Source of the DNA: Cymodocea nodosa
Lineage: Eukaryota; Streptophyta; Magnoliopsida; Alismatales; Cymodoceaceae
Reading direction: 5' to 3'
NCBI GenBank assembly: GCA_036874045.1
Contig: JAZBRI010000008.1
Location: 4,665,001 to 4,729,000, forward strand
Length of the DNA stretch: 64,000 nucleotides
The translations under genes and the position numbers were made by a program. A model generated the notes under the pieces. That model did no database searches, had not been told where the DNA came from, and saw only the letters and a list, made by a program, of their open reading frames with translations. This document shows positions 1 through 12,239 of this stretch, piece after piece (within the stretch, counting starts at the first letter, position 1; the number at the start of each line of letters is the position of its first letter).

Positions 1-3000
1 GATTGCAGATGGTTAGATCACATGAACAACAAATGAATTATATTCAATATAATAGAGCTGAGTATGAGAATCCTATAGTTTACCCAACTAATGGTCAGTT
101 TAAAACGTGTAATATGTTGAGAGACAAGGAAGTTTGGGATAGGTATGACAAACTGGAGCGTAGTTTAGACTAAAATATGGACAAACTAGAACAATACATG
201 TGTCAGCAACAAGAAGTCAACCAATTAAATTATAGGGAAGAATATACAAAACCTAAAATTGATATCACATACAAAACTGAAAAAACCATAATGAAAATTG
301 ATCAAAAATTGAATGCAATGAGATTAGATGACTTGGAAAGAAAACTAAAAGCATTGGACGAATTTACGATGAAATTATAAGTTATGCAATAGGAAAACAC
401 AAACGAAAACTTTAATGTTACAGATTTGCATAATTTGCAAGACATACAGACAAAAGAAAATACCAATGCAATAGAATTTAAAGAATGTAAGTTAAAACTA
501 AAAACAATTGAAGATCAAAATTATGAAAATGAAATATAAGAACATCATGAAAGTAATGAAAATCTGGAAGATGTATGTATAACATTAAGATCTAGAACTA
601 ATATACCACCAAGAATTCAAAAAGAAAGTAATATGAAGGTGGATAAAAACAAAATTCTAAATGATAATGAAAATGTAATATCTGAAAATATAGAAATCAA
701 TGAAGAAAAAACTCAATATGAAAATGAGACTAAAAATGATCAAACGAATGTAATGAAAGAAAAAGAATCTTGTAAATCACAATCATTAGCACCCTATCCT
801 AAAAGATTACAACAAACATTTCTTGAAAAATAAGAAAAAATTAGAGAAATTTTTGAAAAAGTACAAGTTAACATTCCTTTGTTAGACTTATTGTAGAAAA
901 TGCTATCTTGTGCTAAATTTCTTAAGGATTGGTATACTAAGAAAAGAGAGCAAAAAGTTTTAAGGAAAGTCTTTTAGTTGAGCAAAGTAGTTCCTTATTT
1001 CTACCACAAATTCCTAAAAAGTTATTTGGTCTTGGAATCCCTATTATATCATGCACCATAGGAAATACCATTATAGAAAGAACCTTAATAGACCTAGGTG
1101 CAGGTATAAATGTTATGCCGAGTGATATATTTGCATCCTTAGGATTAGAAGGCTTAATCCCTACTAGGATTGTTATTCAATTAGTTGATAGAAGTATAAG
1201 ATACACTAGAGGTAAAATAGAGGATGTCCTAATTAAAATCAAAAACTTCATATATCCTATTGATATTGTGATTTTGGATTCCCAACAAATTAAGCATCAA
1301 AATTGTGATATATCTTTAATTTTGGGAAGACCACTCTTAGCAACATCAGGGGTTGTTATAAATTGTAAAATTGGAGTGATGAAGTTAGCATATGATAATG
1401 AGGATACTCAATTAAACATTTTCAAACAAGAAAAGTTTGAGGAGTTAGAAATGTCCTTACATACTATAGACTTTTTAGAGGATGAAGGAGATATGCTAGA
1501 TGATGTGATTCAAGAAGAATTAAATAGGTAACTAAATTCTAAAACTTTAGAAGTGAAAGTATAAATGTAGAAGGAGATCAAGAAGAGATTTATAAAGAAG
1601 ATGAAAATGTTCAATTAGAAGCTCTAGCTTCTAATGGTCAACATTTAGATTTAAAACCTTTACCTCCTAAATTAACCTATATATTTTTGGAAGAAAATGA
1701 ACATGTCCAATCATTATTGCTTCAGATTTAAAAGGGGATCAAATTACTAAATTAAAGATGTAGTAAAAACTTATAAAGAAGCAATAGGATGGACTATGAC
1801 AGATATAAAAAGGTTAAGTGCAACTTTAAGCTATCACCACATATATTTAGAAGAGAATCCTAAACCAGTTAGAATTCCTGAGAGGAGATTAAATCTAAAC
1901 CTTAAAGAAGTAGTTAGGAAGGAAATAGTGAAATGGTTAGATAATGACATAATTTATTCGATTTCTGATAACTCATGGGTTAGTCCAATCCATGTAGTTC
2001 CCAAGAAATCGGGATTAACTATTATTAGGAATGAAAGTCAGGACTTGATACCTACTAGAATTCAATTAGGCTGGAGAGTGTATATAGACTATAAAAAGCT
2101 GAATGTTGTGACTAGGAAAGATCATTTTCCTTTACCTTTCATAGATCAAATGTTAGAGAAATTATTAGGGCAAGAATATTTTTGTTTCCTAAACAGGTAT
2201 TCAGGATATCACCAAGTTCTAGTAGTATTAGAGGATTAAGAGAAAATAACTTTCACCTGTCCTAATGGAACTTATGCTTTTAAGAGAATGTCATTCGGAT
2301 TATGCAATGCGCCAGCCACCTTTCAAAGGTGTATGTAGGGCATATTCACTGGAATGACTGAAGATTTTTTAGAAATATTTATGGATGATTTTACTGTATA
2401 TGGAACTTCATATGAAGTGTGTTTAAACAATTTAGACCAAGTATTAAAACGTTGTGTGGAAAAAAAATCTGATTCTAAATTGGGAAAAATGTCACTTCAT
2501 GGTTAAACAAGGAATAGTCTTGGGACATGTTGTTTCAAAGAAAGGGTTGGAAGTACATAAAGCTAAAATAGAAGTAATTTCTAATCTACTAGAACCTAAA
2601 TCAATAAAAGATATTAGATCATTTCTAGGACATGCTGGATTTTATAGAAGATTTATTAAAGATTTTAGCAAAATAGCTAGACCTTTAACTAATCTATTAA
2701 AAGATTTCCCATTCAACTTTGATAAAAATTGCAAAAAAGCATTTTTCAAGCTTAAGACTAGCTTAATTTCAATTCCTATAATACAAGCACCTAATTGGAG
2801 CAATCCATTTGAAATAATGTGTGATGCATTTGATTTTGCTGTAGGAGTAGTTCTGGGAGAAAAGATAGAAAAATCTCCTAAAGTGATTGATTATGCAAGC
2901 AAAACATTAAATGATGCTCAAGCTTATTACACAACTATTGAAAAAGAGCTATTAGATGTTGTGTTTGCCTTAGAAAAGTTTAGATCATATCTGATTGGAG

Positions 3001-4530
3001 CTAAAGTGATAGTATACATGGATCATTCAGCTTTAAAACACCTAATAGAAAAGAAAGAGACTAAACCTAGATTGATTCGATGGATATTATTATTACAAGA
3101 ATTTGTTTTAGAAATTAAAGATAAAAAAGGTTGTGAGAATGTAGTAGCAGATCATTTATCAAGATTACAAATAGGAAAATCAAATATTGAAATTAAGGAT
3201 AATTTTCCTAATGAACAATTAATGACCATCAACACAATGTCTTAGTATGCAGACATAGTTAATTACTTAGTTATTGGTTTAACACCTAAGGATTGGAATC
3301 GACAGGATAAGAAATTGTTCTTTTCAAGAGTAAAATATTACTGTTAGGAAGACCCATACTTATTTAAGAAATGTCCTGATCTGGTTTTAAGGAGGTGTGT
3401 TCCTGAAATTGAATATTAGAACATATTGTCTTTCAGCCATGACCAAGCATGTGAAGGGCATTTTGGTTTAGGGAAAATTGCTGCAAAAATTCTACAATGT
3501 GAATTTTATTGGCCAACACTATTTAAAGATGCTCATAAATACTACTTAAGTTGTTTAAGATGTCAACAAATAGGAAGAATATCAAAGAGGAATATGATGC
3601 CTCTGAATCCTATTGTTGAGGTTGAAATCTTTGATGTGTGGGGAATAGATTTTATGGGTCCATTTCCTATGTCTAATTAATTTAATTATATATTGTTGGG
3701 GGTGAATTATGTATCTAAATGGATAGAAGCTATTCCTACAAAAACTAATGACAACAAAGTGGTAATACAATTTATAAGAACTAATATAATTTCCAGATTT
3801 GGAATACCTAAAGCTATTATCAGTGATAGAGGAACTCATTTCTGTAATAGAAGTTTTGAAGCCTTAATGAAAAAATATGGAGTAAATCACAAAATTGCAA
3901 CATCATATCATCCGCAAACAAGTAGACAAGTAGAAAGTGAAAACAAACAAATTAAGTTAATCTTAGAAAAACTAGTAAATCCTACTAGAAAAGATTGGGC
4001 TAATAGATTAATAGATGCACTTTGGGCTTATAGAACTACTTATAAGACAAGCTTAGGTATGTCACCTTTTAGGCTAATATATGGAAAAAGTTGTCATTTA
4101 CTAGCTGAAATTGAACATAAAGCTTATTGGGTATTAAAAACTCTGAACACTAATTTAAATCAAGCTGCTAAAAACAAGAAAATGCAATTGATTGAATTAG
4201 AAGAATTTAGGAATGAAGCTTATTCGAAAACTATAAGAGAAAATGAAGTTCTAGCATGACAAGAAAATTATTCCAAAAACCTTTGAAATAAGACAAGAAG
4301 TATATCTTTACATGACTAAACTCCATAACCATCTAGGAAAATTAAGATCTAGATGGGCAAGACCTTATATAATTCAAAATATTTATTCCTATGGAGCTAT
4401 TGAAAATCCTAAAAATCAGAATATATTTAAAGTAAATGGACAAAGACTTAGACCTATTCTGAAGATTCCAAAAAGTTTCTTTGGAATTATAGAAGAAGTA
4501 AAAGTAGAGGACTCATCGAGCTTTACTTAG
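1..4530 (+). pseudogene. Athila element X: pro-pol region (protease, RT, RNase H, integrase)
   Basis: Left part of a Ty3/Gypsy Athila-lineage element; the window opens about 200 bp inside its 5' end, because base 1 aligns with base 20063 of copy Y. Parts in order: an acidic, Lys/Glu-rich spacer after the zinc knuckle (1-1000), an aspartic protease with an LIDLGAGIN active-site segment (about 1085-1530), reverse transcriptase with IDYKKLN and FMDDF (about 1796-2500), RNase H (about 2600-3190), integrase with its zinc-binding region near 3430-3580 and the IDFMGPF and SDRGTHF catalytic segments (about 3630-3840), and the integrase C-terminus (to about 4530). Family assignment rests on the DLGA protease, the RT and integrase sequence, an ORF3 downstream and an Asp-tRNA-type PBS in the sister copy. 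The region is broken, with roughly ten or more breaks. Confidence 0.93.
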
Positions 4531-5254
4531 TAAGAAATTATCTAAGTATTGTGAAAGAAAAAAACCTTATTTAAAAATAGTCATGGTTCAACCGAAAGAA
4601 ATTATTGGTTTGACCAAAACATATATTAAAAAGAAAAAAATTGTTGTGATTCAACTGATAGGATCCATCGGTTTGATCGAAACATAAAAACATAAAAAAA
4701 TCTATATATTATTAAGTAAAAATGTCAATTTTACCAAAGCATAGTATAGGTTCAACTAGTAGAAAAAGAAAGTATTTAATTTCGATTCGACCGAGGAATA
4801 TAACGGTTTGGCCAAAATTCTAAAATATTGAAAAATTAAGAATCGATTAGACCAGAAATTCTTCGGTCTTGATCGAAGTAAAAATTATTATTATAAGTAT
4901 TTTTATTAGTTATAACTTTATGGGAGGTTCGTTGAGTTACGCTTAACTCAACGAACTTACTTCGTTGAGTCTAGGATAAGTTAACGAACTTACCCCATTG
5001 AGTTAACTATAAATCAACAGAGTATTGTAGTTAAGTCCACAGACTTAGTCTGTGGAGTTACGATTAACTCTACGGAGAAGTGAGTGAAAGAGCGAGAGTT
5101 TGCGTAGGAAAATGACCCGATTACCTACCTAAAACTTAGGGTTTATTTATACTAAAACTTAGGATTTGGGGGCATTATCCGTAGAATCATTTAGAACGTA
5201 GAATAGTAGAGATCAGAGCGATTTCGTTCCATTCCGTCAAACCACGAAGTCAAG
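4531..5254 (+). repeat. Non-coding spacer of element X with two hairpin-repeat blocks and an ORF3 leader
   Basis: No coding sequence. 4565-4890 holds about four A-rich units spaced roughly 80 bp apart, each with an imperfect inverted pair of the type ggttcaaccga...ttggtttgacc. 4925-5075 holds a second hairpin family built on taactcaacgaa / ttcgttgagtta. 5095-5254 looks like a leader: a telo-box-like tagggttt (5137-5144), then TATA-like tttatttatac, then a GC-richer stretch ending at the ORF3 ATG (5255). A separate promoter for ORF3 is inference. Confidence 0.6.
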
Positions 5255-7475
5255 ATGACGCCTGAGTTCTAGGCAGCAATTGACACCACGAGATTCCTCA
5301 AAGAGTTCGAAGAATGGCATACAAGACAAAAGATCAAGAACACGACAAGGGAAAAAGAACTAGAAAAGGTAGAATCTGACATCTTCTATTGGAGGAAAGT
5401 TTTAGTAGATTTAGATATTAGAATACCTCAGATTGTAGAAATAAGGATTAAAGTAGCAATAGAAGTTACTGTGAATAGAGAAAGGAAAATAAGATCAAAC
5501 AATGAAGTTGCCCTAAAATTGATCCAACGCAAGGCCAGATTATGATTCTTATGAGAAATTGCTGGTTGTGCAAGGGGTGAAATTAGGTGGCAACAATAGA
5601 GGAAAGTAGCTGAAGAACCTGCAATTGCAGAGCTAGCTGTTGAAAAACCAGTTACTAAGGAACAGTAGCTAGGACCATCCATTCCATTGCTGAGACCGAT
5701 CGAAAGAGCAGCATTTTTGGGGCCATCAACGCTAAAGGAATGGAGAGAATTTGTAGAGCTTGTTAAAGTTGCCAAGAGCCAAGGAAATTCTAAGGATATG
5801 GTTGTGGCAAAAATGCATTTGCTATACGATGCACTCTACAAGAAAAGGGCCGTAGATAAGTTGAAGGCCCAATATAAAATTAAAGTAGAGCAACATTAGG
5901 AAGCAGCTAGATCAATGGCTGCAAGAGAAACTAAAGTTGGTCCTTCGAGACTAGTAATTATAGAAAAAGTAAAACTGGAAGAACTAGTACCTATGGCTCG
6001 AGGGCCTAAAAAGCCTATTTTTGTAGATTTAATCTTAGAGGAGGAAGAGAAAGACCAGACACAGCTATTTAGAAAAAGGAAAGGAAAAGAGATAGTCCTA
6101 AAGCTCCTGTAGAGATTAAACCTGAGTTGAAAATATCAGAAGGGCCTAAAGAGCCCATTTTTGTAGACCTGCTATTCGAAATTGGGGAGGAGTAGGAGCA
6201 GTAGTAGCAAGAGCAAAGAGAAGAAGAAAAACATGTAGTCTACTGAAATTAGTCTGCAACCTATACAAACAAAAGAAATTGAAGTTAGGGTAGAAGCTGA
6301 TTTGCCTATGACTCCATCCCATTCTGCCACAGAATCAAAAAAAATAGTGACAATGCAGATTGGTAGTCAAGAGGAAGAAGAAATAGAAGAAATTGAATAA
6401 GAAGCTAAACAAAAGCATATGGAACAAGAAGGAAATATCTCGACAGATTCCATTGAAGAGAGAGAGACTCTTCTGCAAATTTTTGAGAGGATTCAAGAAA
6501 GAAGGGTGGAGAGTTCTACCGGCTCTCCACCATAGATAGAAAGAGGAGCTGAAATGTAGGAATCTCCATATCATTTCCAACAAGCTCAAGTTCAGCAAAT
6601 TGAGGAAGAATTTCAAGAACAAACCCCTTTAGAGCAACAAATTCAAATTCCTGACCTAGCTGAAGCAACAGTTCTAAATGAAGTATACTTTTGGAGTTAG
6701 GAAGCATACAATAAATATCAAGAGATTAGGGGTTATGATATTATATATAGTAGACCAATAAACTAGGACGGTATGAATGATATTAAAAAATTATTTAAGT
6801 TCTAGGGTCTACTACAATTTATTTCTCAACAGAGAGGGCATGCTGTATATGAAAATTTAGTGCCCTATTTTTATGCAAACTTGAGAGAGGAAGAAGGAAA
6901 TTTAATTTCCAACATGGAAGAAGTTAATGTACAGATAACACCAGAGCTTCTCCACAACATTTTTGGATTGAAAAATGAAGGGATAGAAATTCTAGAGAGC
7001 ACAACTGTAGTCGAGTAGATAGAACATGAAATAAAGGACTATTTAGCTATCAATTCTGGTGTGCCATTATTAAACAGATTGAAGCACTTAAATGGTAAAG
7101 CACACATGGTAGCTAACATTTTGATTAAAAATGTCTACCAACAATAAGGCCATGATATTGAACTAAGTCAATTTGTTAAAAGGGCCACATATGCAGTTGT
7201 GAACAGAATTCAAATTAATTGGTACAATGTTTTTATCTCCAAGTTGAGAGTAGCAAAGAAAAAACTATTTTATGGAGATCTGATTCCACTACTAATGGTG
7301 GATAATATTGACTTTATGAAATGGACATCCAAAAGGATAAAATCTAGAGCCATTTTAGTGAAGGAGTACAGAAATTATAATGCTGCAGCTGCTGAGATAT
7401 CTAGACGTTCTAGAGACATTATAAGAGTTGTTGAATGGATAAATCAGTTAGAACAACAACTAGAAAAGCACTAGA
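5255..7475 (+). pseudogene. Element X ORF3 (plant transposon-protein domain)
   Basis: Third reading region of Athila elements, downstream of integrase where env-like genes lie in this lineage. The N-terminal half is charged, with a Lys/Arg/Glu helix-like stretch (5290-5480) and a long Glu/Gln-rich linker (5900-6650). The C-terminal half (about 6750-7400) matches the family annotated in plant genomes as 'putative plant transposon protein'; key segments are GLKNEG, NRIQINWYNVF and KLFYGD. The same segments recur in Copia elements A and C of this window. I see no signal peptide or transmembrane segment supporting a true envelope. Its function is unknown. It is broken, with about ten breaks. Confidence 0.8.
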
Positions 7476-8497
7476 AGGAAGTAGATGAACTTAGGAAAAA
7501 TGACTAAATGTATTGTTCGTCTACTTATATTTGTATTGAAAAAATATCTGACTGTATGTAAATGTAAACTATTTATATAAATGAATGCTTGAATTTTAGA
7601 TGTTTTTGAATTCGTGTTTGTGAATGCATGATATCATTGAGAACTGTATTGAATTGAATATTATATAACTGTTTAAAGATGTGCAAGACTGTTTAAAAGT
7701 TTTACAATTTTGTGAATGACATGTTAAATGCATGATAATTAGTTAATGCTTGAATATATTTGCATGCTGAAAAGTAAAATATAAATTCTGCATAACAGGA
7801 AATGAACTGTAAGTTAAATATGCATATATTGTTCAGATTTAAATGAGTTTAAATTAGAACACTACATTAATGACATGTATTTAACTTTAATTAAGTTGAC
7901 AAAATGCAGTAGAGAAAAAAATTTATAGAAGTTAATACAAGGAGTAAGTTTTAGAAAAATTTGCTAAGTGTTAACTCAACGAAGTTAGTCCATTGAGTTA
8001 CCCTTAACTCCACAAGGTCAAGAATAAAATATAAGGTCACTCCGTTGAGTTATCTGTAACTCAACAAAGTTAGTCCGTGGAGTTAGCAAATAGGCAACGA
8101 AGCTAGTCCATTGAGTTAACTTTTACTTAACGAGGTTAGTTCGTGGATTAAGTTGAACGGTTATTCTTTTAGCCACGAACGAAACTTTGTGGGTTTAGCG
8201 ATTATTAAAATTTGAAATAAGAAGTGTAACACATATCCATAAAAATAGGAACCATATTGCACGTTACAGACATGTTCTTGCAACGAGATTCATTTGCCTT
8301 ATGGACGTGCATTATAAATATATAATAGAATGTTATTTTCAAGTTACCAGCACTTGAGGAAAGAAAAGAAAATTCATTGGGGAACTAGAAGGAGAAGTAG
8401 TTGATTCAACTTCATTCGTCAACAACTATTTACTGAAAACAAAGCATCAGATTGGTATGTAATTAATCTTTTGCTACTTTACTTTATGTTAAGAGTT
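7476..8497 (+). promoter_or_regulatory. Spacer between ORF3 and gag of element X, with hairpin words and a TATA-like promoter
   Basis: No coding region. 7500-7960 is AT-rich without clear repeats. 7970-8170 carries several copies of the gttgagtta / taactcaac hairpin word. 8190-8340 looks like a core promoter: G-box-like cacgtta and gacgtg elements, then a TATA box attataaatatata (about 8308-8321), then a likely start region near 8345. I looked for an Asp-tRNA or Met-tRNA PBS and for similarity to the X LTR here and saw neither, so there is no evidence of an LTR between ORF3 and gag. Promoter activity is inferred. Confidence 0.5.
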
Positions 8498-9848
8498 TAT
8501 GAGCACAAGGATTCATTCTCCTAGCACTAAATGATTAGTAAGAACACCTACACAGGATTATTCAACACAAAGGCATATTGAAATATTTTCTGAATTAGAC
8601 TTTAACGAAATCCTTAAGCATGTAGCGAACCTTTCTTTAAAAGAGAACGAAGCTATGACTACTCTAGTAGAAAAACCATTAGGGGAAATTCTATATCTTG
8701 AACTAGTTAATGAACCTTCATGAATTCAATTGCCAAACTTTGAGAGAGATAGGTTTGAACTGAAATCTAATTATATTAGTCAATTGCTACACTTTCATGG
8801 ATTAGAAAGAGAAGATACCTATTATTTCCTTAGAGAATTTAACGAAGTTTATCAAATGATGAAAATACCAAACATGAGTATTGATGCTATTAAACTTAGA
8901 TATATCCCTTTTACTTTAAAAGACACAGCTAAGAGATGGTTATATACTCTATCGCCTGATTCAATTTCTGCATGGACTGAATTTTGTTATGTTTTTCTGG
9001 AAAAATATTATCCAACACATCAAACGATTAAAAAGAAAAAGGAAATATTAATGTGTAGCCAAAAACAGGAAGAATCATTCTGGAAATATTTTGAAAGATT
9101 TAAAGATTTACTAACTCAATGTCCACATCATGCAATGAGTAAAGCATAATTAATAGGTATAATTTATGAAGGCATAGATGTTTCAACTAAATCTTTATTA
9201 GAATCTACTTGTTAGAATGGATTTTTAAAATTGTGTAGTGAAGAAGCATGGGCATATTTAGAAAACTTTGCAAAAAGAACTACACAATGGGAAAACTCGA
9301 TTGAAGCTATTACAGATAAAAGAATATTGCCAAGGGAAATGCATGAAATAGATTCAAGCACTATGCTTGAAGTTAAATTAACTGAATTAACAAAGAAAAT
9401 AGAAGAGTTATTATTAAATCAAAAGCTAGCAGAAAAGAATGCAAACATTAATGACTTAGATATTATTTATGCTAGAAACTAGAAAGATAACTTTGGAAAT
9501 TCTTATAATCCTAATTGGAGAAATCACCCGAACCTATCTTAGAGAAATAACAATTTCTAGGGAGGAAAAAATATAAATGATAAAAATATAAGTTATGAAG
9601 CATTAATTGAACAAAGATCTAGAATAGAGAAGTTAGAAAAGATAATTCAATAATTAAACAATCATCTAGATCATGTATTTGAAAATGCTGCCATTCAAAA
9701 TCAAAATATGAATAGAAATATACCCCCTAGATAGAAGGAATCAATAGAAGTTAGACCTACTGGAGGACTGCCAATGCAAGTAGTACCTAACCCTATCAAC
9801 AAAACTGTTAATGAAATTGATACCTCCTATGAGAGGGAAGCTGAATGA
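8498..9848 (+). pseudogene. Element X gag (Athila capsid-type domain) located after pol and ORF3
   Basis: Begins at MSTRIHSPSTK (8498). It contains the Athila retrotransposon gag domain at about 8730-9210: ELKSNYISQLLHFHG, a KLRYIPFTLKDTAKRWLYTL core and YYPTHQTIKKKKEI. A helix-rich tail follows (9230-9480), then an Asn/Pro stretch with YNPNWRNHPN (about 9500-9530) as seen at the gag C-terminus of Athila relatives. No CCHC zinc knuckle is visible; the knuckle sits instead at the start of pro-pol (see 19960). In other Athila elements gag is the first coding region after the PBS; here it follows pol and ORF3. Broken, with a handful of breaks. Confidence 0.85.
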
Positions 9849-10063
9849 AGCAGTATAACTAAAGTAACTATGTATAATATAGTAAGTAGAAAAATATAAA
9901 AAGAAAAAAATGTAAGTTTAATTATAGTTAGTAATATCGTAGAGTTATTACTTAACTCAACGAACTTAGTTCGTTGAGTTATGACCTAAGTCTACGAGGG
10001 TAAGTAGTTGTGTTAATTTTATCTCAGTTAAATTTTTGTTTATGTTATATAGAATCACAACAA
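9849..10063 (+). repeat. Spacer with a perfect 13-bp-arm hairpin
   Basis: Non-coding link between gag and the F-box peptide. 9953-9965 (taactcaacgaac) and 9969-9981 (gttcgttgagtta) form a perfect inverted repeat with a 3-base loop. A pyrimidine-rich run leads to the F-box ATG. Confidence 0.75.
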
Positions 10064-10174
10064 ATGGAATTGATGAAATTACCACTAGATGCATTGAGGG
10101 AAGTACTGAGTAACTTATCAGCTAAAGATCTATACAGATTGTGTTGTGTGTCAAAAGAAATTAAAGACTGTGTT
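10064..10174 (+). pseudogene. F-box-like peptide at the 3' end of element X
   Basis: An open stretch of about 37 codons from ATG 10064 reads like a complete F-box core: LPLDALREVLSNLSAKDLYR, then LCCVSKEIKDC. The pattern LPxDxLxxxLSxLSxKDLxRLxxVSKxxKD is the classic F-box signature (Skp1 binding in SCF ubiquitin ligases). There is no visible substrate-binding domain after it, and the coding stretch runs into the start of the 3' LTR. It lies inside a retroelement, between gag and the polypurine tract, so it is treated as an element part. Origin by host-gene capture is inference; chance resemblance is possible because the domain is only about 35 residues. Confidence 0.6.
10152..10168 (+). promoter_or_regulatory. 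Polypurine tract of element X
   Basis: Purine-rich caaaagaaattaaagac directly before the LTR start. The LTR boundary is supported by the solo copy at 48945-50777, where homology begins at the same tgtttagaatg and is flanked by a TSD. The tract overlaps the F-box reading region. Confidence 0.55.
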
Positions 10175-10700
10175 TAGAATGAAAAAGTGCATAATATTAA
10201 TGATTAAATGATGGTTAATTACGTAATATTTAGTTTATCATAGGAGAATTAAGTCATTATGTTATAATTACACTATTATATGCTTTAATGAAAAAATCTG
10301 CATAATTTCATGGAATTAGTGTTAATTAAGTACATTTCTAAATTGTCGATAAATTGCAAGTTTTTAATTCTTAAGTATCTAAATTTTCTGTTATTTCGAA
10401 GAGTTACATTTTATGTACCGGACAGTTATGTTTTAAATGCTAAAAGAATATTCAGGTACACAGTAACAACTCGTTGAGTTAAAGGCTTAAAGGTGTAAAA
10501 AGTACAAGTAACAACTCATTGAGTTACTGAGTAAAAACCGTAAGTTGTATATTTGAACTCGTTAAGTTAGAATTTGCACGTGTTGAATTTAAATACTTTA
10601 GTATATCACGTGAATTACACATGTATAACTCGTTAAGTTAGCATAACTATACACGTCGAGTTACTTGTAATACACTAAGGTAACGCAATGTGTTAGTGTT

Positions 10701-11907
10701 TGTAGGATCATCTGTATCACAAGAGGAGGGGTGAATTGTGTCTTTAGTAATTAAATACTAGCGGATAAAACAAGAGCACAAAACACTCATAAATGAAATT
10801 CTATTCTTTATTTTTAAAAAAAATTTACAATATCTTTTCAGCTCAATTCCCTTCTTGAAGGTTTTGATACAGTAATGTTCGATATACAATTCAAATAGAG
10901 AAACAAAGCTCTTATTCAAAACTAATTTTGAATTGTATAAAACTTGATCTTTATGCACACAGCTTCTTTCTTTCTCTTTGCTCAGCTTCTGTATCTCTTC
11001 TTCTCTAGTTGTCGAATTTTCAAATTTCTTGCGTTTGCAACTCCTTTTCTAAAATTGCTTGGAATTTCGAACTTCTTCTAATGTTGGAGAATTTTTCAGA
11101 ATATGAATATTCAAACTTAACTTTTCAGTTAGGGATCCAAATTGAATATTCAGACTTGGTTTTTGAGATTGGGATCCTATGTTGTAATGTAGCTCGTACT
11201 CTCTATTAGTAGTCGAACTCTGTTGTCTTTCACGTTCAGCGTGTTCATCCACTTAATCCATAATCCATGTACTAATTTTTTCTTTAATCCAAATTACTAT
11301 CTTTTTGAGTTTCCACTTTCTCCACAATCATTTTGAATTTCCACAATCTCCACTCGTAGATACATCGAGACTTTTTTTCTTTCTGGAGTCTTGTAGAATA
11401 TCTTCTAAGTCTTTGATTTAGTCGAACACTTATCATTTAAGTCTTGTAAAAACTCGAACACTTATCTGTAACTCTTCGAGTTTTTGCACCTGCAAAACAC
11501 GTGACTAAACATAGCAAACTTATCTGTTCGTTAGTCATTTTATAAAACTTGAACAGTTATCTATCCATGCGTATAAAAACTCGAACAGTTATCTAACTAT
11601 TTGATTTTCATTACCGAACGCACATGGAAAACATGTGACAACTTAAAATATTAAAAACACATGTGCAGATAACTTAACTATACGAGTTTTTAACATAAAC
11701 TATTCGACAAAAGGAAACGTTAACTATCCGAAAGTTTAACTATCGAAAATCTAACTCTTTGGAAATCTTTAACTTATCCGACATAAAAATGAAACTTTTC
11801 GATAATCTGTTAACTATTATACTTAGAGAAATATACTTAGAGAATATTATTTAGACTTATTTAAAAACATTAATAAAGCATATATCATCAAAACAAAATT
11901 CCTAACA
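10701..11907 (-). repeat. 3' LTR of Copia A
   Basis: 1207 bp. In element orientation it begins tgttaggaattttg and ends gatgatcctaca. It contains many words of the type cgaatagtta and ttcgagttt. It is preceded by the PPT at 11908-11922 and flanked outside by the TSD. Confidence 0.88.
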
Positions 11908-11922
11908 ATCTCCCCCTTTTTA
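11908..11922 (-). promoter_or_regulatory. Polypurine tract of Copia A
   Basis: In element orientation aaaaagggggagatt abutting the LTR start, the usual PPT of SIRE-type plant Copia elements. Confidence 0.85.
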
Positions 11923-12239
11923 ATGATGTCAAAACTTAATAAGTCAAAAATAATCTATCTCTTCTCCCCCTTTTGGCATTATAAAAAAGTAAATAAAATG
12001 TAAGGAAGAAAAAGATTCTAAGTACATATCGTTCAAAAAGATTTTAAACATGCATAACTGTCGTGGATTAAGCATAAACTGTTTAAATATAAACTGTGAA
12101 AAATAATCACATGAGTATTAAATTGTAGTAAACAGTTTACATAATATTTTTGGTAACAAATTACAATACATAAATCATGTAATACATAATTTGTATAATT
12201 ACAAGCATCTTTGTCTTCGAAAAATACTAATCAAAGTGT

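Noticed and set aside
5255-7475. ORF3 as a retroviral envelope gene
   Set aside because: No signal peptide, cleavage site or transmembrane segment visible; the domain matches the plant transposon-protein family instead.
7476-8497. An LTR separating ORF3 from gag
   Set aside because: No PBS, no TG-CA pair with duplication and no similarity to the X LTR was seen, although a strongly decayed LTR of another family cannot be fully excluded.
10064-10207. A host F-box gene
   Set aside because: Only the F-box core is present, in sense orientation between gag and PPT of an element; no substrate domain or intron structure follows.
9945-10700. CRISPR-like repeats (regular short palindromic words)
   Set aside because: Spacing is irregular, spacers are not unique inserts, and the context is a plant LTR; these are LTR hairpin words.
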